The notes: generated by a model not told the origin, from the sequence alone. 64,000 bases of DNA from Rhizophagus clarus (GCA_015698045.1 BLAL01000018.1:1240001-1304000); one strand, 5' to 3'; positions 10,676-22,775 are shown, counted from the first letter of the stretch. Program-made: numbers and translations.

Positions 10676-11695
10676 ACACTAATCGCAAATCCAAAAAAAA
10701 AACGGGGACGCTTTAAGAAGAAAATCAGTCTTTCGATGAAGTTGGTCTATCTTTAATTAGCCTGGTGCTACATGGTTTATATGTCACTCGAATTAAATTT
10801 ATATTCAAAAATTATTTTGTAAATAAGAGTCTCCGTAGTTAGTTAATTTTTTAAAATTTGTATATATTTATTTTACTCTTCGATCAAACAAATAAAATGA
10901 AAAAGTACTAGTATTTAATTTTATATAAAAAATATTTTACATGTTTTATTAAACTTGTTATGAATTATTCGTGATAACTAATATTAAATGCTCGCTGCAC
11001 TATTTTTACATTAAAGTAAATGATGAATAACGATTTATTAATTAGTGCTAAGATTAAAGGATAAATTTCTAATTAAAAAGATTAAAATTACTATTCATCC
11101 TTACGCTTGTTTTTATTTTTTTTTTTAAAAAAAATGCCGGTGCTTTTATCATAATTAAGTTGTCTCGTATGTCAATCATTTTATTAAAATTCAATAAATA
11201 TTAATATTCTTTTATGTTTTGAAAGCATTATTGCTTTAAGGATTAGACTATTTACATAACTAGTCCATCCTAGAGGTTGAACTTCGGTTATATGGAGAGG
11301 ATATCTGTTTTTGCAAATGGTTTACCCTCTTAGCTTGCCAATAATAATTAATATTGATTAATAAAAACTAGTTTTTTTTTTGTGCTGAATTATAATAAGA
11401 AGATATTAGTATAGTATCACATTTTTTTTTAGCATGATAAAATTTCATTATATTATAGCGAATAATTGATCTATTTCAAAATTCGATTAACTATCATTTT
11501 TTTTTTTTATTGAGCTATTACTAATCAAGTTAATAAGTTGATCAGCTCAAGCAGCCCCTTAGGAAGTTTTTGGTATAATAGTTACACAGATTACAAATAT
11601 TTTTTTTTTTAGAACAAGTAATACTAAATTATGTAACTAACACAACATATAAATATTTACGATATGGTGCCACCGTATTATGCACGGCATTATCA

Positions 11696-11791
11696 CTTAT
11701 TAACTATGCATTATTTCCCTTATCCCCTTGATGTTTCAAGTATAATGTAATTCATTATAGAAGTTTATTTTGCTATTGTATTAGAAATAAG
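11696..11791. promoter_or_regulatory. Inverted promoter segment of copy G
   Basis: Relative to copy H (about 14205-14300) and to the complements of B-D, this 96-bp segment is reversed. It reads CCCCTTGATGTTTCAAG on the plus strand, where H reads CTTGAAACATTAAGGGG. It starts with CTTATT and ends with AATAAG, a 6-bp inverted pair at the breakpoints. Sequence on either side is colinear with H. The TGAAACA element (11732-11738) is therefore present in the opposite orientation. Confidence 0.8.
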
Positions 11792-11849
11792 ACAATGTAA
11801 ATCTTTAAATTTTGTGACAATGATATAAAATATTAACGCATAAAATTTG

Positions 11850-11857
11850 TATAAATA
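11850..11857 (+). promoter_or_regulatory. Copy G TATA box
   Basis: TATAAATA 134-141 bp upstream of the copy G ATG, followed by the conserved CCTTGATTTTTCCTCG leader start. Confidence 0.5.
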
Positions 11858-11990
11858 TACCTTGATTTTTCCTCGTTAAATTTTCTCATCAAATAACAAA
11901 AAAAAAGTTTAAGAAACAAATACAAAAAAAAAAAAAAAACAAAAAACGATTTACAAAAATCTTTCTCAAATAAAAAACGATATAATCACA

Positions 11991-12089
11991 ATGAATCCAA
12001 CAACCATCACTTCAAAACCAGTTGTCATCGTTGCTTCTGAAGTAACTGAACGACCTCTCAAACCTACAAATCAATGTTCCATAATGTGA
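11991..12089 (+). CDS. CaaX peptide precursor, copy G
   Basis: A 32-residue ORF beginning MNPTTITSKP, Glu20-Arg21, tail PLKPTNQCSIM, stop TGA; the peptide is identical to D and H. Spacing to copy F (1414 bp) matches the D-E spacing (1413 bp), consistent with a mirrored pair. Its promoter carries the inverted segment at 11696-11791. Function inferred as for copy A. Confidence 0.75.
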   Translation: MNPTTITSKPVVIVASEVTERPLKPTNQCSIM

Positions 12090-12879
12090 ACACTAACCGC
12101 AAACCCAAAAAAAAACGGGGACATTTTAAGAAAAACGGTCTTTCGATGAAGTTGGTCTACCTTTAATTAGCCTGGTGCTACATAAAGATCTAAAACCTCT
12201 TAACGGACTAATGGTTTGCATCACTCAATCGATTAAATTTATATTCAAATTATTTTGTAAATAACTCTGTAGTTTTAAAATAATTCAAAATTTTTTTTTA
12301 ATAATTGTATATATATTTTTTATTCTTCGATTAAACAAATAAAATCAAAAAGTACTACTATTTAATTTCATAAAAAAGTTTTGAATGTTCGCTACTGCAA
12401 TCATTTTCTTGACCATTTTATACAATAAGAAAAATTACTTGGATAAAACTGCAATTTGAAATTATCAAATTACTATGCTTCTTCGCGCTCATTATTTATT
12501 TATTTATCTTTTTTTTAAAAAAAATACAATGCTTTATCATAATTAAGTTGTCAGTTACTTATCAGATATCTCAGTAAGTATTAAATTTATTCCGTTATGC
12601 TTTAGCGGGCATTTTATTTATTGTTACTTTAAGGATCAGATTATTTACCGTAACTGGTTGTTGTAATAGTTGAACTTATGGGAGAATATCGATTTTTGAA
12701 TAATATTTTGCCCTCTTGTTGATAATAAATAATATTGATTAATAAAAACTAGTTTTAAGTGTCAGCTGAATTACAGTATAATAAGAGTTTAGTATTCCGT
12801 TCTTTTCTTAGCGGGATAAAACTTCATTATCGTTAAATAAATAAATTTAGCAAATGTCAATATTAAAAATGATGTGCTG

Positions 12880-14015
12880 TTAATCGAAATTTACTGTGCA
12901 ACAGTAATGGCAAAATTTTATTTTAAACAGATGATCCTTTAAAACTATTAATACTAATATAGTGAAAATAAAGTGATCTTTAAATAAAGAAAATCTTAAA
13001 TTTTTTTATATCCTAAAAAAAAATAAAAGTTTATTATTAAAATATAATGTAAATAAACAAACAAAAGTAATGCACTTGTCTTTTTTCATATTAAAATCGA
13101 AGATATGCATTATGATGATCTCTAATTAACAGCAGTTGAATTGAGTTTTATTAGACTTTCACGACATTTTTAATGCTTTTATAAGCACCAAATAAAAAAA
13201 AATTTAACGGTTGATAGTTATTTTATTGCCTCTACAACTTTACTTAATAACAAAAAGCAGGTTTTAAATGGTAATTTTGAGTTTTATATATGGAAACTGT
13301 TAAAAACGTTAAAATTAAACACTTAAATTAGATGTGAGCTTGAAATATATATTGTATAAGCCTAATAATTGATCATTATATGTATTTCTATTGTCTCTAC
13401 AACATTACCTAATAATAAAAAGCAGGTTTCAAATGCCGATTTTGAGTTTTATATAGAGGAACTGTTAATTTACTATTTGATAAAATAAATCATTTGGTAT
13501 TTCTAACTCAAGATCCTTTAAAATTGTTATTGTTATAATATCAGCAAATTAACTTTTTAAGAATGAAAAGACTTGCTTGCTTATACAGTATAATATTAAG
13601 AAGTTATACCTGTTAGATTGTAATTTTATATAAGTAAAAATCAATATTAAGGTTTTTTATATACTGTATATAAAATGATTTAAGTTTACTTTGTAGCTTA
13701 TTATCTCATGATCTATTGATCAGATTTTAATGATTTTTGATTTATTAGAAGCGTATTATTAAAATAAAATTAATACTATTGTTTTATATTAATTAGAATA
13801 ATATTTGTAAATATATAATATTTAAAACACTGCTTAAGCTATCTTACGATCTAGTGATTAGAATTAATAGTTTATAGCTCTTTAGATTCTCCTTGCTTAG
13901 ACAAATCTAATGGTATTAATATTATAAAAATTGGATCACTATTGGTTGAGAAATGCCAATTTAAAGTTTTTGCAGCAATTTCCGGGACATATCATGTGAC
14001 CGATATGTTATGATT
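12880..14015. repeat. Unit spacer insert with internal direct repeat
   Basis: A stretch absent from the other units, between the 3 prime end of unit G and the promoter of unit H. It contains an imperfect direct repeat of about 80 bp (13225-13302 and 13389-13468; shared core AAAAAGCAGGTTT). No gene seen. Confidence 0.45.
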
Positions 14016-14261
14016 TTTCTATTACTGTATAATCAAGCTAATAAATTGATCTGCTCGAAAAAAAGGAAACCCCTTAGGAAGTTTTCGGTATAATAAGGTC
14101 ACACGGCTATTACAATTTTATTTTTTTTTTTTAGAACAAATTATGTGTGACTATCACAACATACAACATTTACGATACGGCGCCACCGCATTATGCACGG
14201 TATTATCACATATTTCTAATACAATAGCAAAACAAACTTCTAAAATGAATTACATTATACT

Positions 14262-14363
14262 TGAAACATTAAGGGGATGATGCATAGTTAATAAGACAAT
14301 GTAAACCCTTAAATTTTGTGACAATGATAGAAAATCTTAACGCATAAAAAATTTGTATAAATA
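14262..14363 (+). promoter_or_regulatory. Copy H core promoter: PRE and TATA
   Basis: Exact TGAAACA at 14262-14268 followed by TTAAGGGGATGATG, and TATAAATA at 14356-14363, 130-137 bp before the ATG. An upstream block with GGCGCCACCGCATTATGCACG begins near 14179. Confidence 0.5.
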
Positions 14364-14492
14364 TACCTTGATTTTGCCTCGTTAAATTCTCTCATCAAAT
14401 AACAAAAAAAAGGTTAAAAAACAAATACAAAAAAAAAAAGCAAAAAACGATTTACAAAAATCTTTCTCAAATAAAAAAGCGATATAATCAAA

Positions 14493-14591
14493 ATGAATCC
14501 AACAACCATTACTTCAAAACCAGTTGTCATCGTTGCTTCTGAAGTAACTGAACGACCTCTCAAACCTACAAATCAATGTTCCATAATGTAA
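14493..14591 (+). CDS. CaaX peptide precursor, copy H
   Basis: A 32-residue ORF identical in protein to D and G (start MNPTTITSKP, tail PLKPTNQCSIM), but ending in TAA rather than TGA. The downstream hairpin is intact (14667-14697, ATCTTTA / TAAAGAT arms). Unit H is followed at about 15360 by the nested transposons. Function inferred as for copy A. Confidence 0.75.
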   Translation: MNPTTITSKPVVIVASEVTERPLKPTNQCSIM

Positions 14592-14666
14592 ACACTAACC
14601 GTAAATCCAAAAAAAAAAAACGGGGACGCTTTAAGAAGAAAATCAGTCTTTCGATGAAGTTGATCT

Positions 14667-14697
14667 ATCTTTAATTAGCCTGGTGCTACATAAAGAT
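14667..14697 (+). other. Conserved 3 prime hairpin of CaaX copy H
   Basis: A perfect 7-bp stem ATCTTTA / TAAAGAT around a 17-nt loop with an inner AGC CTGGT GCT hairpin, 76 nt after the stop of copy H. It is the best-paired example of the block found after the other copies. Confidence 0.5.
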
Positions 14698-15664
14698 TTA
14701 AGTCCTCTTAACGGTCTAATGGTCGATTAAATTTACTGTATATTCAAAATTACTTTGTAAATAAGTCTGTAGTTTTAAATAATTTAAATTTATTGTAAAT
14801 ATTTTTTTTTTATTCTTTGATTAAAATAAAATCAAAAAGTACTATAATTTAATTTAATATAAAAAGTTTTCAAATGTTTTATTAAACTTGTTATGAATTA
14901 ATTATCCGTGATGATAACTAATATTAAATACTCGCTGTTGCGCTTATCTTAATTATTTTACAGAAAATGACTTTTATTTTTAGATTTCTAGATATAAATA
15001 AAAGGTAAAACTGCAGTATTAATTAAAAAAGATCAAATTACTATAGTACTTCGCGCTCATTATTTATTAACAATGTCGATGCTTTATATGATTATATCAT
15101 ACATAATTAAGTTATAAATTATTTATCACATATAAATTCATTCTTTTATGTTTTAATGGTTATTTTATTTATTATTACTTTAAGGATTAGTTTAATTACC
15201 ATACAGTAACTGGTTGAACTTCAGCTATTTGGATGGGAGAGTATCGATTTTTGACTAATATTACTAATATTTTACCTCAACCAAAGACAAACCCGCAGAA
15301 TAGTTTAACGACTTTATTGAGACGGACGTAACAACAAATAACAAAATTCATTTTTATATATACCCTATAAAAAATAAATGTCCAGAAAATGTTATCAAAA
15401 ATGTCTGGAAAATGTCCGGAATAAATCTGATGTGTCCGGAAAATGTCCACTTTTTTGGTACATGTCTGACACACTTCTGATACTTAAAATTTTGACATGT
15501 CCTAACTTTGTCCAGAATTCGTCCAGTATTTGTTTGGTATAAAATTTTGGACAAATTCTGGACAGTTAAACCTGGACAAATTCTGGACATAGTAAAAAAA
15601 CCAGATAGACAAATTCCGGACATAAAAAAGTTCAGGACAAATTCTGGATACTATTTCCAAAAAA

Positions 15665-18397
15665 GGGGGGCGTCTAAAGCCGTGTGCGATCACGTGATCC
15701 ATCCGATTTTCTGGGTGCCACAGAATCGGATAGATACGTGATATTTGTATTCGATTATCTTACGATTTTTTTTTTTTTTTGGGAAAAAAAATTTATTATA
15801 ATCGTTATAACAATGCAAAAAAAAAAATTATAATTTCGGTTTTTCTTGGAGTAGTTAGTGGCTTATTTTCGAAATGTTTTTTATAAAGGTAAAGTAGTAA
15901 ATTATAGAGTTTGTTCTAGCACTTTAACATTATCTATTTATTGTTTTTTTTTCATTATTCAACAGCTAATATTTCGTTAATTTTATTATTTAGAACAGGT
16001 TCTAAACATGTGTTTAATTCTTGGATAAACATACATGTTTGCTCTGGATTATTTTTCTCCTCAACTCTCCAATATATGTCTCGCGTCCTTTCCATTAACT
16101 CGTTTATAGTTAAACGTCGATTTTCGGCAGCTTTTTCAGCTTCGGTCTTTTTGGGTTCCTCTATTTCAACTAACTCCCGATGCATATATATCTCAAAACC
16201 AGCTTCTTCAAACATCTTCTGAAATTTCTCCCATATATCAACTGTCAATAATTTTATATCACCATATACATGTTCGTGAAAGATATGCCGGCAAGGTAAT
16301 AAAAACCGACGAAAAAATAAGCAATTACAATTAAGTGATATAAGACCTGGAGTTGGTTTTCCTTTTTCTATTCTTCCTTGAACAGCATTAAATTCATTGA
16401 CAAGCATTTGTTGAACAGGAAATGGGAACTTGTGAATTTCATGAAGAATAACATGATCAATACCAATTGCAGAAATATTTTTGGTACGAAATTCAAAAGA
16501 GACATATTCTGAATCTGAGCGTTTCTTCTCATCAAGAGCAACAATTTTATAGCATGCACCTTAATAAAAATTAGTTTTAGTTAAGTTTAAAGTTATTTCA
16601 AAAGTATAAATAAAAAGTCATACCAATTAAACCATATTTTAGAGAGGTAGATTTTTTTAATTCACTATGATATGATTCCAAAGGATTTGTTGTAGTCACT
16701 TGTAAGAGTAAAGGGGAATGTTGCCGAGCCCAAAGAGCCCACTGATGTGTATTTTTCATAAAATTTCTTTTGATATATTGCTTAATAGTTGGAACTGGAC
16801 ATTCATCAATTGCTTGTTGAATAATACTTTCACAACCGACCTTAGTTATCTTATGCATAGCTTGAATCATTTTTTGCCGAGTTTTTGAATCATATATTTT
16901 ACTCATCCATGTTCGCATAACATGTACAGTACAGAAAATAACATCACACTCTTGTTCGCCATATTTAAGACCTGGAAAAGCTATTTTAATACTATTTGCC
17001 TCTACATGACTTTGATCTGCAAGAAAATATCTAGGTTTCCAACGATTTCCAAACTTTCGAATTATCTTTAAAGCTTTTGAGACAGTGTCACAATCCTCAT
17101 TACTCACAAAAAAATGCGCTCCCACATCCCAACACCCATATGTATTACGAATATGTAAGGTAAATAAACGAAAATCATATCTATTAGTTTTGTGAGTGGA
17201 ATCAATGAGAGTTAACCATCCATATTGTTCAAGATTATTAATTTGATTTGGATGTATAAAAACAAAACCACTGGTAGGTTTGTGAATAACTTCATAACGT
17301 TCAACTAGGTATCCTTGTTTTTTTAAGAAAATAATCGTCTCTTGAATATCTAATTCTCTATTAGGGTTACCAATGAGATGTGTATCAAGTGACCCACGAA
17401 CTTTAGACTTGATATTGGTAACTTCTTTACGCCTCAGTTCTTTTACACTTTCATTTAAACCCAATTTTTCTGTTGCAAATTCCTTTACTGCACTAACTAT
17501 TGCTGGTGGTCGATAGTTTTTCAGAGCTTCTTGTTCAACTAAAGTTCGAACAACTTGTGAGCGTTTAAGTTTTTCACTTTCATCCAATGAATGTGTATGA
17601 TCAGGTGAGTCATTATATCTTTCAACTCGTACTTTCTGTTCTGAAATAAACCGGGAAACTTTGATTTTAGCAAAGCATAATTCAGGCGGCCTAGTTTTCG
17701 TTTTTCGACGTTTTTCAAGTGGAATTCCTTCTTTTCGTGAACTTGATTGATTATGCTTGGTAAAACGGCAGGTAAACGATTTCCATGAGTTACCATTAAC
17801 ATGGTTTCTGTAACTAAACCCAGTCCATATATTTGAAACAAGAGGCCACCAATCATTATCAAATTCTTGTATCGGAATTTCAAGTGGTTCATTAATGTTG
17901 AAAAGAAGAGCGCGTTTTTGATTAGCGGTTAAAGTGGGTGAAGTTGTAGACATTGTAGAAGTAGACGGGTTTATATTCATAGTGTAGGCGTTTTGTAAAA
18001 AAGAGAAAAAGGTTCTTTCTATTTAAAAAGAAAAAAAACTCTTTCTATTTAAAAAAAGGTTCTTTTTTTATCAAAAAAAAAGCGTGAAAGTTCTATCAAA
18101 AAGTGTTAAGTTTTTTTTTTAAAAAAAAACAAAAAAACAATGTTTATTTTATTAAAAAAAAAAAGTCTTATATCGAATTTATTATACTAATAAACTTTAA
18201 AATTTGGTTATTATTTTATTTACAAAAATTCTTCTATTATAAACACGCTCATTATTCAGAAGAAATAAATTTTAAAAAAAAAGAGGCGAAAGAGGCGCAT
18301 GTTTACAAGTAATACAAATATCACGTATCTATCCGATTCTGTGGCACCCAGAAAATCGGATGGATCACGTGATCGCACACGGCTTTAGACGCCTCCC
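15665..18397. mobile_element. Autonomous-type Mutator-like element (MULE)
   Basis: A 2.7 kb element with 87-bp near-identical terminal inverted repeats (15665-15751 and 18311-18397), outer ends GGGGGGCGTCTAAAGCC / GGGAGGCGTCTAAAGCC. A direct repeat AAAAAAGG (15659-15666 and 18398-18405) is the likely target duplication, 6-8 bp depending on where the end is placed. Each TIR contains a CACGTG palindrome and a hairpin (CCGATTTTCTG / CAGAATCGG). It carries one two-exon transposase gene on the minus strand with an intact frame. Confidence 0.8.
15955..17980 (-). CDS. MULE transposase (two exons)
   Basis: Exons complement(16624..17980) and complement(15955..16559), joined across a 64-nt GT-AG intron, give 653 aa with no interruption. 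The N-terminal part (about residues 65-130) has Cys, Cys and a terminal HTH pair, like a WRKY-GCM1/FAR1 DNA-binding finger. The MULE catalytic core follows, with Asp260 (LIDSTHKTN), Asp322 (FLADQSHVE) and Glu435 (NPLESYHSE), a plausible DDE triad. A SWIM zinc finger follows in exon 2 (C530, C532, C542, H544, pattern CxC..CxH). The C-terminal tail is charged and helical. The gene lies between matching TIRs, so it probably mobilises this element and may mobilise the smaller MITEs with GACGTCTAAAGC ends. Confidence 0.88.
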
Positions 18398-18749
18398 AAA
18401 AAAGGATAAATTAATTTTGTAAAAAAATGCAAAAAGCACAAAACTGACATTCAAAACCTTTTCTGTCGTACTAATTAAAATTGCAGAGCAGGCAAAAATA
18501 CTATATATCTATGATATAAAAATTTTGGTTAAGGAATAATGATGATCATCTATCCATTGATCATCTTTTGTGGCAAATTTTACGAAAATACATTTCCGGA
18601 CAATTTCTGGACAATTTCCTAATATCCCGAAAATGCAGTGTTTTCGGAACAGTTTCCGGATACACAGTGTCCAGAATTTCCGGACAATATTTTAGATAAT
18701 TTTTCCGGACATTTTCCGGACATTATCCGGACACTTATTTTTTATAGGG

Positions 18750-20580
18750 ATATAAAATTATTCTAATTTTGAAAACTACGCCTATACTACCTACTCAAAC
18801 GATTATTCGATTATTTAATTATTAAATTGGAATTTTAACCTCACACTGTTACGCCTCATTTTCTCCGTCGATCACTAAGATGGTAGCGATGTCTTAGGCT
18901 ACTTCGTATTTTATGCATCAGCATAAAAGGGGAGAGAGTTACTAGAGGAATGTTTCTCACTTTTTTTTTAAAAGAAATGCGATGGTTTATCATGTTAATC
19001 TGCTAAATATTAACAAAAATTTTTATTTAGACTAGATTGATATTTTTAGTCAATCAGTAAATGAATTTATTTATTTTTTTTTTTTAATTAAAGTCGCGAT
19101 CATAATAAACAGATAATTATTTGTCGCGTGATATGAATTTTATTTTTGAAAATATCAATGACTACAGCAACTAGTGTTAGAGGAAGAGATGTGTAAAAGA
19201 TTTAAGAGTTTTTGGTATGATTAATAATAATTAGTCATAGAACGTTTCCTAAATTGGTATTTTTTTTCAGAGCGAGTATTACCGTATGATATAGGCATCG
19301 TATTCGCCTTTTTTACAGACATCTATTCCATTGATACAAAATTTATAGACTCCACTTTTCTGACTTGCCGTTTCACTGACATCACTTTTTTTTTCGAAAC
19401 CATTTATTTTGTCGATATGATCAACGTGATTTTTAATTCTATATAGTTGGAAAAATAAAATTATAATAAATAATTTATTATATTGTAATTTGAAAGCAAG
19501 TAATGCTATCATTGTCTTTTAAACTAAAGAAACAGTAAAATTTTCCTTATAAATTATAATTACAAAGAAATTTTATGAGCGATTTTTGTTTAAAAAGCCA
19601 GCAAAGAGAACAATTATTATCACGAGTATTCAATGCGCTCTCAATTAAGGCGCAGTAAGGGCGCAGTTAGCCGAAGAACTCTATTTAAATAATTTTTGAT
19701 GAGGATTATTTTCGTGCTGGTAAATAACATTTCGACAAAATGAAGTTAGCTAAATTTGTCGTTTAGATAAAACAGAAATCGACACGTCGATGAAATGCTA
19801 TCTGTCCGTGAATTGTACATAATCATATATGAAACATTAAGGGACAATACTATCCTTTCACGTAATATGAACCTTTTTAATACTTGTTTTCTAAAATAAT
19901 AATATATAAAGTTTTTTATTACACAAGAGCATGATATATTGTACTTTCTATCAAGATTCCAAGTAGATAATAGGGGATTAGGATTAGTTTAGGATTGTCT
20001 TAGATTAAGTTTAATATATACAAGTATATTCTAATTAATTTTTAGATATCTCGCAGACTGATTTTTAAATGAGAATGTCATATAATTCGATGTCTTTGTA
20101 ATTAAGACCAAATTATACCTCCTTCAAACACTGCAAGCTAGAGTATCCCACAACCTGATAAGTGTTTATACGTGGAAATATTAAAAAAAAAGTATCATGA
20201 TTTCATTATAAATAAATCCTTTTAATTTATTATTATCGTTGATTTTTGTATATTAATTCGCATGATGAAATCAATTTTTTTTGTGCAAATTTATTTTTTT
20301 TTTCTTGTAAAATTAATTTTTCTTAAATTGAAATAATAGAAAGGATATTGAAAAACAATATTTGTAATAATTGTGAATAGACTTTAGCGGAAGTTTGCAT
20401 CACATGCATATGACCGACGATGTGGTAGGTTTGATGATTGAGTGGTATGGCGCAATAGTTTCACATCGTTCTTTTATTTTGTAAATGGATTGAAGCATCC
20501 CTTATGAGACGAATTTGGAAACCCGCGGAAAGAATGGTCAAATCGTAAGCCAAAAAGTCCAAAACACAATAATTGCGAGA
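18750..20580. other. AT-rich stretch with decayed unit fragments
   Basis: No gene seen. ATGAAACATTAAGGG at 19829-19843 matches the promoter element of the CaaX units and lies upstream of the decayed copy at about 20596, so part of this stretch is a degenerate unit. Confidence 0.4.
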
Positions 20581-20595
20581 AATACATGTACGTTG

Positions 20596-20645
20596 ACACA
20601 ACTTCTCAATCTTGCAAATCAATGTTCTCTAATATGAACGATAGC
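20596..20645 (+). pseudogene. Decayed CaaX peptide copy (3 prime part)
   Basis: The segment with TGCAAATCAATGTTCTCTAA aligns with the last third of the CaaX ORFs (codons for TNQCSI). The reading frame and the start are not preserved. It is evidence that the array once extended further. Confidence 0.5.
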
Positions 20646-20794
20646 TAAATGATGTAAATTGACTATCTAGTTTTGTCATGAATCTTAACGATTCGATAAA
20701 ATCAAACGACGCGATTATATAAAATATTTATATATATCTGATATAGGTATCTTCGATAATTAAAGAAAATAAATAATATTAAGAATGATGTCAA

Positions 20795-21420
20795 AAAAAA
20801 AAAAAAAAAAAAAAAAAAAGAATATGGGATAAATTATTCAATTAATAAAAATGTTTTTCAAACAGTTTTATTTGTTTCAAATCTTAAATCTTTTTTTTAC
20901 ATAGATCGGCATAACAAAAATTGTAATTATTGGTGTATTTCTATCTATATACTGGATTTTATCTCGTTTTAAATTTACCTGTGTAAGATCATCATTAGAA
21001 GATATTCGTAACACTTACAATTACAAAGTTGATGAAAGTGGTCGAAGATGATGATAAATAAATTTATATATAATAAAATACTTTAATAAATGATGAAAAA
21101 TTTGAAATTAAATTTTCATCGCAAATGTTTGATGTTATAAAATGTTTTAAAACGGTTTAAAACATCGAAATCATTTTAAAACATGATTTTATCCATCCCT
21201 AAGTAAATGTAATCATCATTTTTACCGAAACACTCCGAACGCTCCGTGAACACAAAAAATTACTTAAAACTGTTTTTGTTATGAAAAAAAAAAAATAAAT
21301 AAATATTTGAACCGAAAATACGCTGGAAACACCAAACACGCTCGACATACTGTATATTGTAAATAATATAAAATTTTGTATATATATATATATATATATA
21401 TACACTGTATTATACACACT
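20795..21420. repeat. Simple repeats: poly-A and (TA)n
   Basis: A run of about 27 A near 20793-20819 and a TA dinucleotide run at about 21378-21401. Otherwise AT-rich; no gene seen. Confidence 0.6.
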
Positions 21421-21949
21421 ACCTAAAATGTATTGCTAAAGTTTTATTTTTTGGGGGAAAAAATTTTTTTCTGTTTCGAACTTTCGATGTGTTCGATTGA
21501 CAGAAAAGATCGGCACTCCTAATTGCCAACATTTGGGAATATTGGGATCTTTTTTTAGAACAAACATTACTGCGTGGTTGTAAACGCATGGTAACACAAC
21601 ATAGCACTTTTTTATATGGGCAATAACCGTGTGACATCACCGGACATTATTGTACATATAAATAATGCATGCCCGATTTTCTTATTATGTAAGATATTCT
21701 CTATTATCTCTTTTGCATTATTTTTCTTTATCAGTTATCCCCCCTAAAGTTTCAAGTATAATATCATTGGGCTATTCTTGTAATTTGTCAAAAATATTGC
21801 AATTATAATCTGAAAATTTAACGCATAAAAATTCGTTTATTCGATTTCATCTTGTTTATTTCACTCGTAAAATAACGAAAAAAAAAAAAAATTTGTTCAA
21901 AAATTAAAAAAAAAAAAAAACAAATTTAATCAATTCCAAAAATCTTTTA

Positions 21950-22040
21950 AAATAAAAATCCAACAAACATTACTGCTAAACTAGTTAGTATTGTTACTTT
22001 CGAAACAACAGAAAAATCTCAATTCAATAAGGCCGATTAA
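21950..22040 (+). pseudogene. Decayed CaaX peptide copy without start codon
   Basis: AAATCCAACAAACATTACTG and the following 60 bp align with the 5 prime two thirds of the CaaX ORF (codons for NPTTIT.KPV and onward). The ATG is gone and the tail is lost. Upstream, CCCCTAAAGTTTCAAGTATAAT near 21738 is a remnant of the promoter block. Confidence 0.55.
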
Positions 22041-22533
22041 GAGAAGATCAACAACAAAATATCCGGTTGTTTGAAATAAAACTTAGACAATGGCGTATCG
22101 CCATAACGTCTAATTTTGTAACTATAGATACGCTCAAAGAAATTTTCGTTATAATCTACCGTTCAATGTCGACCCTATTCAAATTAATACTTCCTTTTTG
22201 AAAAGTTGAAACATGGCTTATTTATTCAAGATTTTAAGATCGATAATTTTGAAGTTTCAAACACTAATTCGAAACCAAGTTTGTCTGTACAATATTAATA
22301 ATATAGAAAGTTACGTGAATTACCATTTTTTTTTTTAAAAAAAAAAATATATATATATTTCATCATAATCATCATTTCCTAATAGAATCATAATTTTACT
22401 TTAGAACATCGTGTGACACAACTCAGTATTAGTAAATAGTATTGGTGCATTGTGATATTTGTGGCGTATGGGATCACCGAATATTGTCATACACAATACA
22501 ATATCAAAAAAACTCCTCTTATATTATTATACT

Positions 22534-22658
22534 CGAAACAATAGTAGATATAATATAATAAAAATAACGTCCCATACATACATAATAAGAAAACAATGAT
22601 GATAATAATATTAAACTTTTAGTATCTGAAATTCGTTTGTTTTGATTTGTTATAAATA
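22534..22658 (+). promoter_or_regulatory. Copy I core promoter: PRE-like and TATA
   Basis: CGAAACA at 22534-22540 and TATAAATA at 22651-22658, 118-125 bp upstream of the copy I ATG. The TTTCGTTTGTTTTGAT-type sequence before the TATA box is shared with copy F. Confidence 0.4.
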
Positions 22659-22775
22659 TACTTGATTCGTCTATAAAATTTTTCCCATCAGAAAAAACTT
22701 TTCGAAGAAAGAAATAAAATCAAAGAAATCAATTTTTAATCAATTCTTACAAATATAAAAAACAAACTAACAAAA

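Larger units (their letters stand above)
15363..18749. mobile_element. Tc1-mariner-like non-autonomous element, split by a MULE
   Basis: Near-perfect terminal inverted repeats CCCTATAAAAAATAA(A/G)TGTCC at 15363 and 18749, with TA-rich flanks suggesting a TA target duplication. Subterminal regions on both sides carry many copies of TCCGGACA and its variants (15380-15655 and 18590-18735). The autonomous part is absent; the MULE at 15665-18397 sits inside. The family assignment rests on the TA target and TIR form only. Confidence 0.6.

Noticed and set aside
15277..15741. Several overlapping ORFs on both strands
   Set aside because: They arise from the repeated TCCGGACA/TTCTGGACA subterminal motifs of the Tc1-like element, not from coding sequence.
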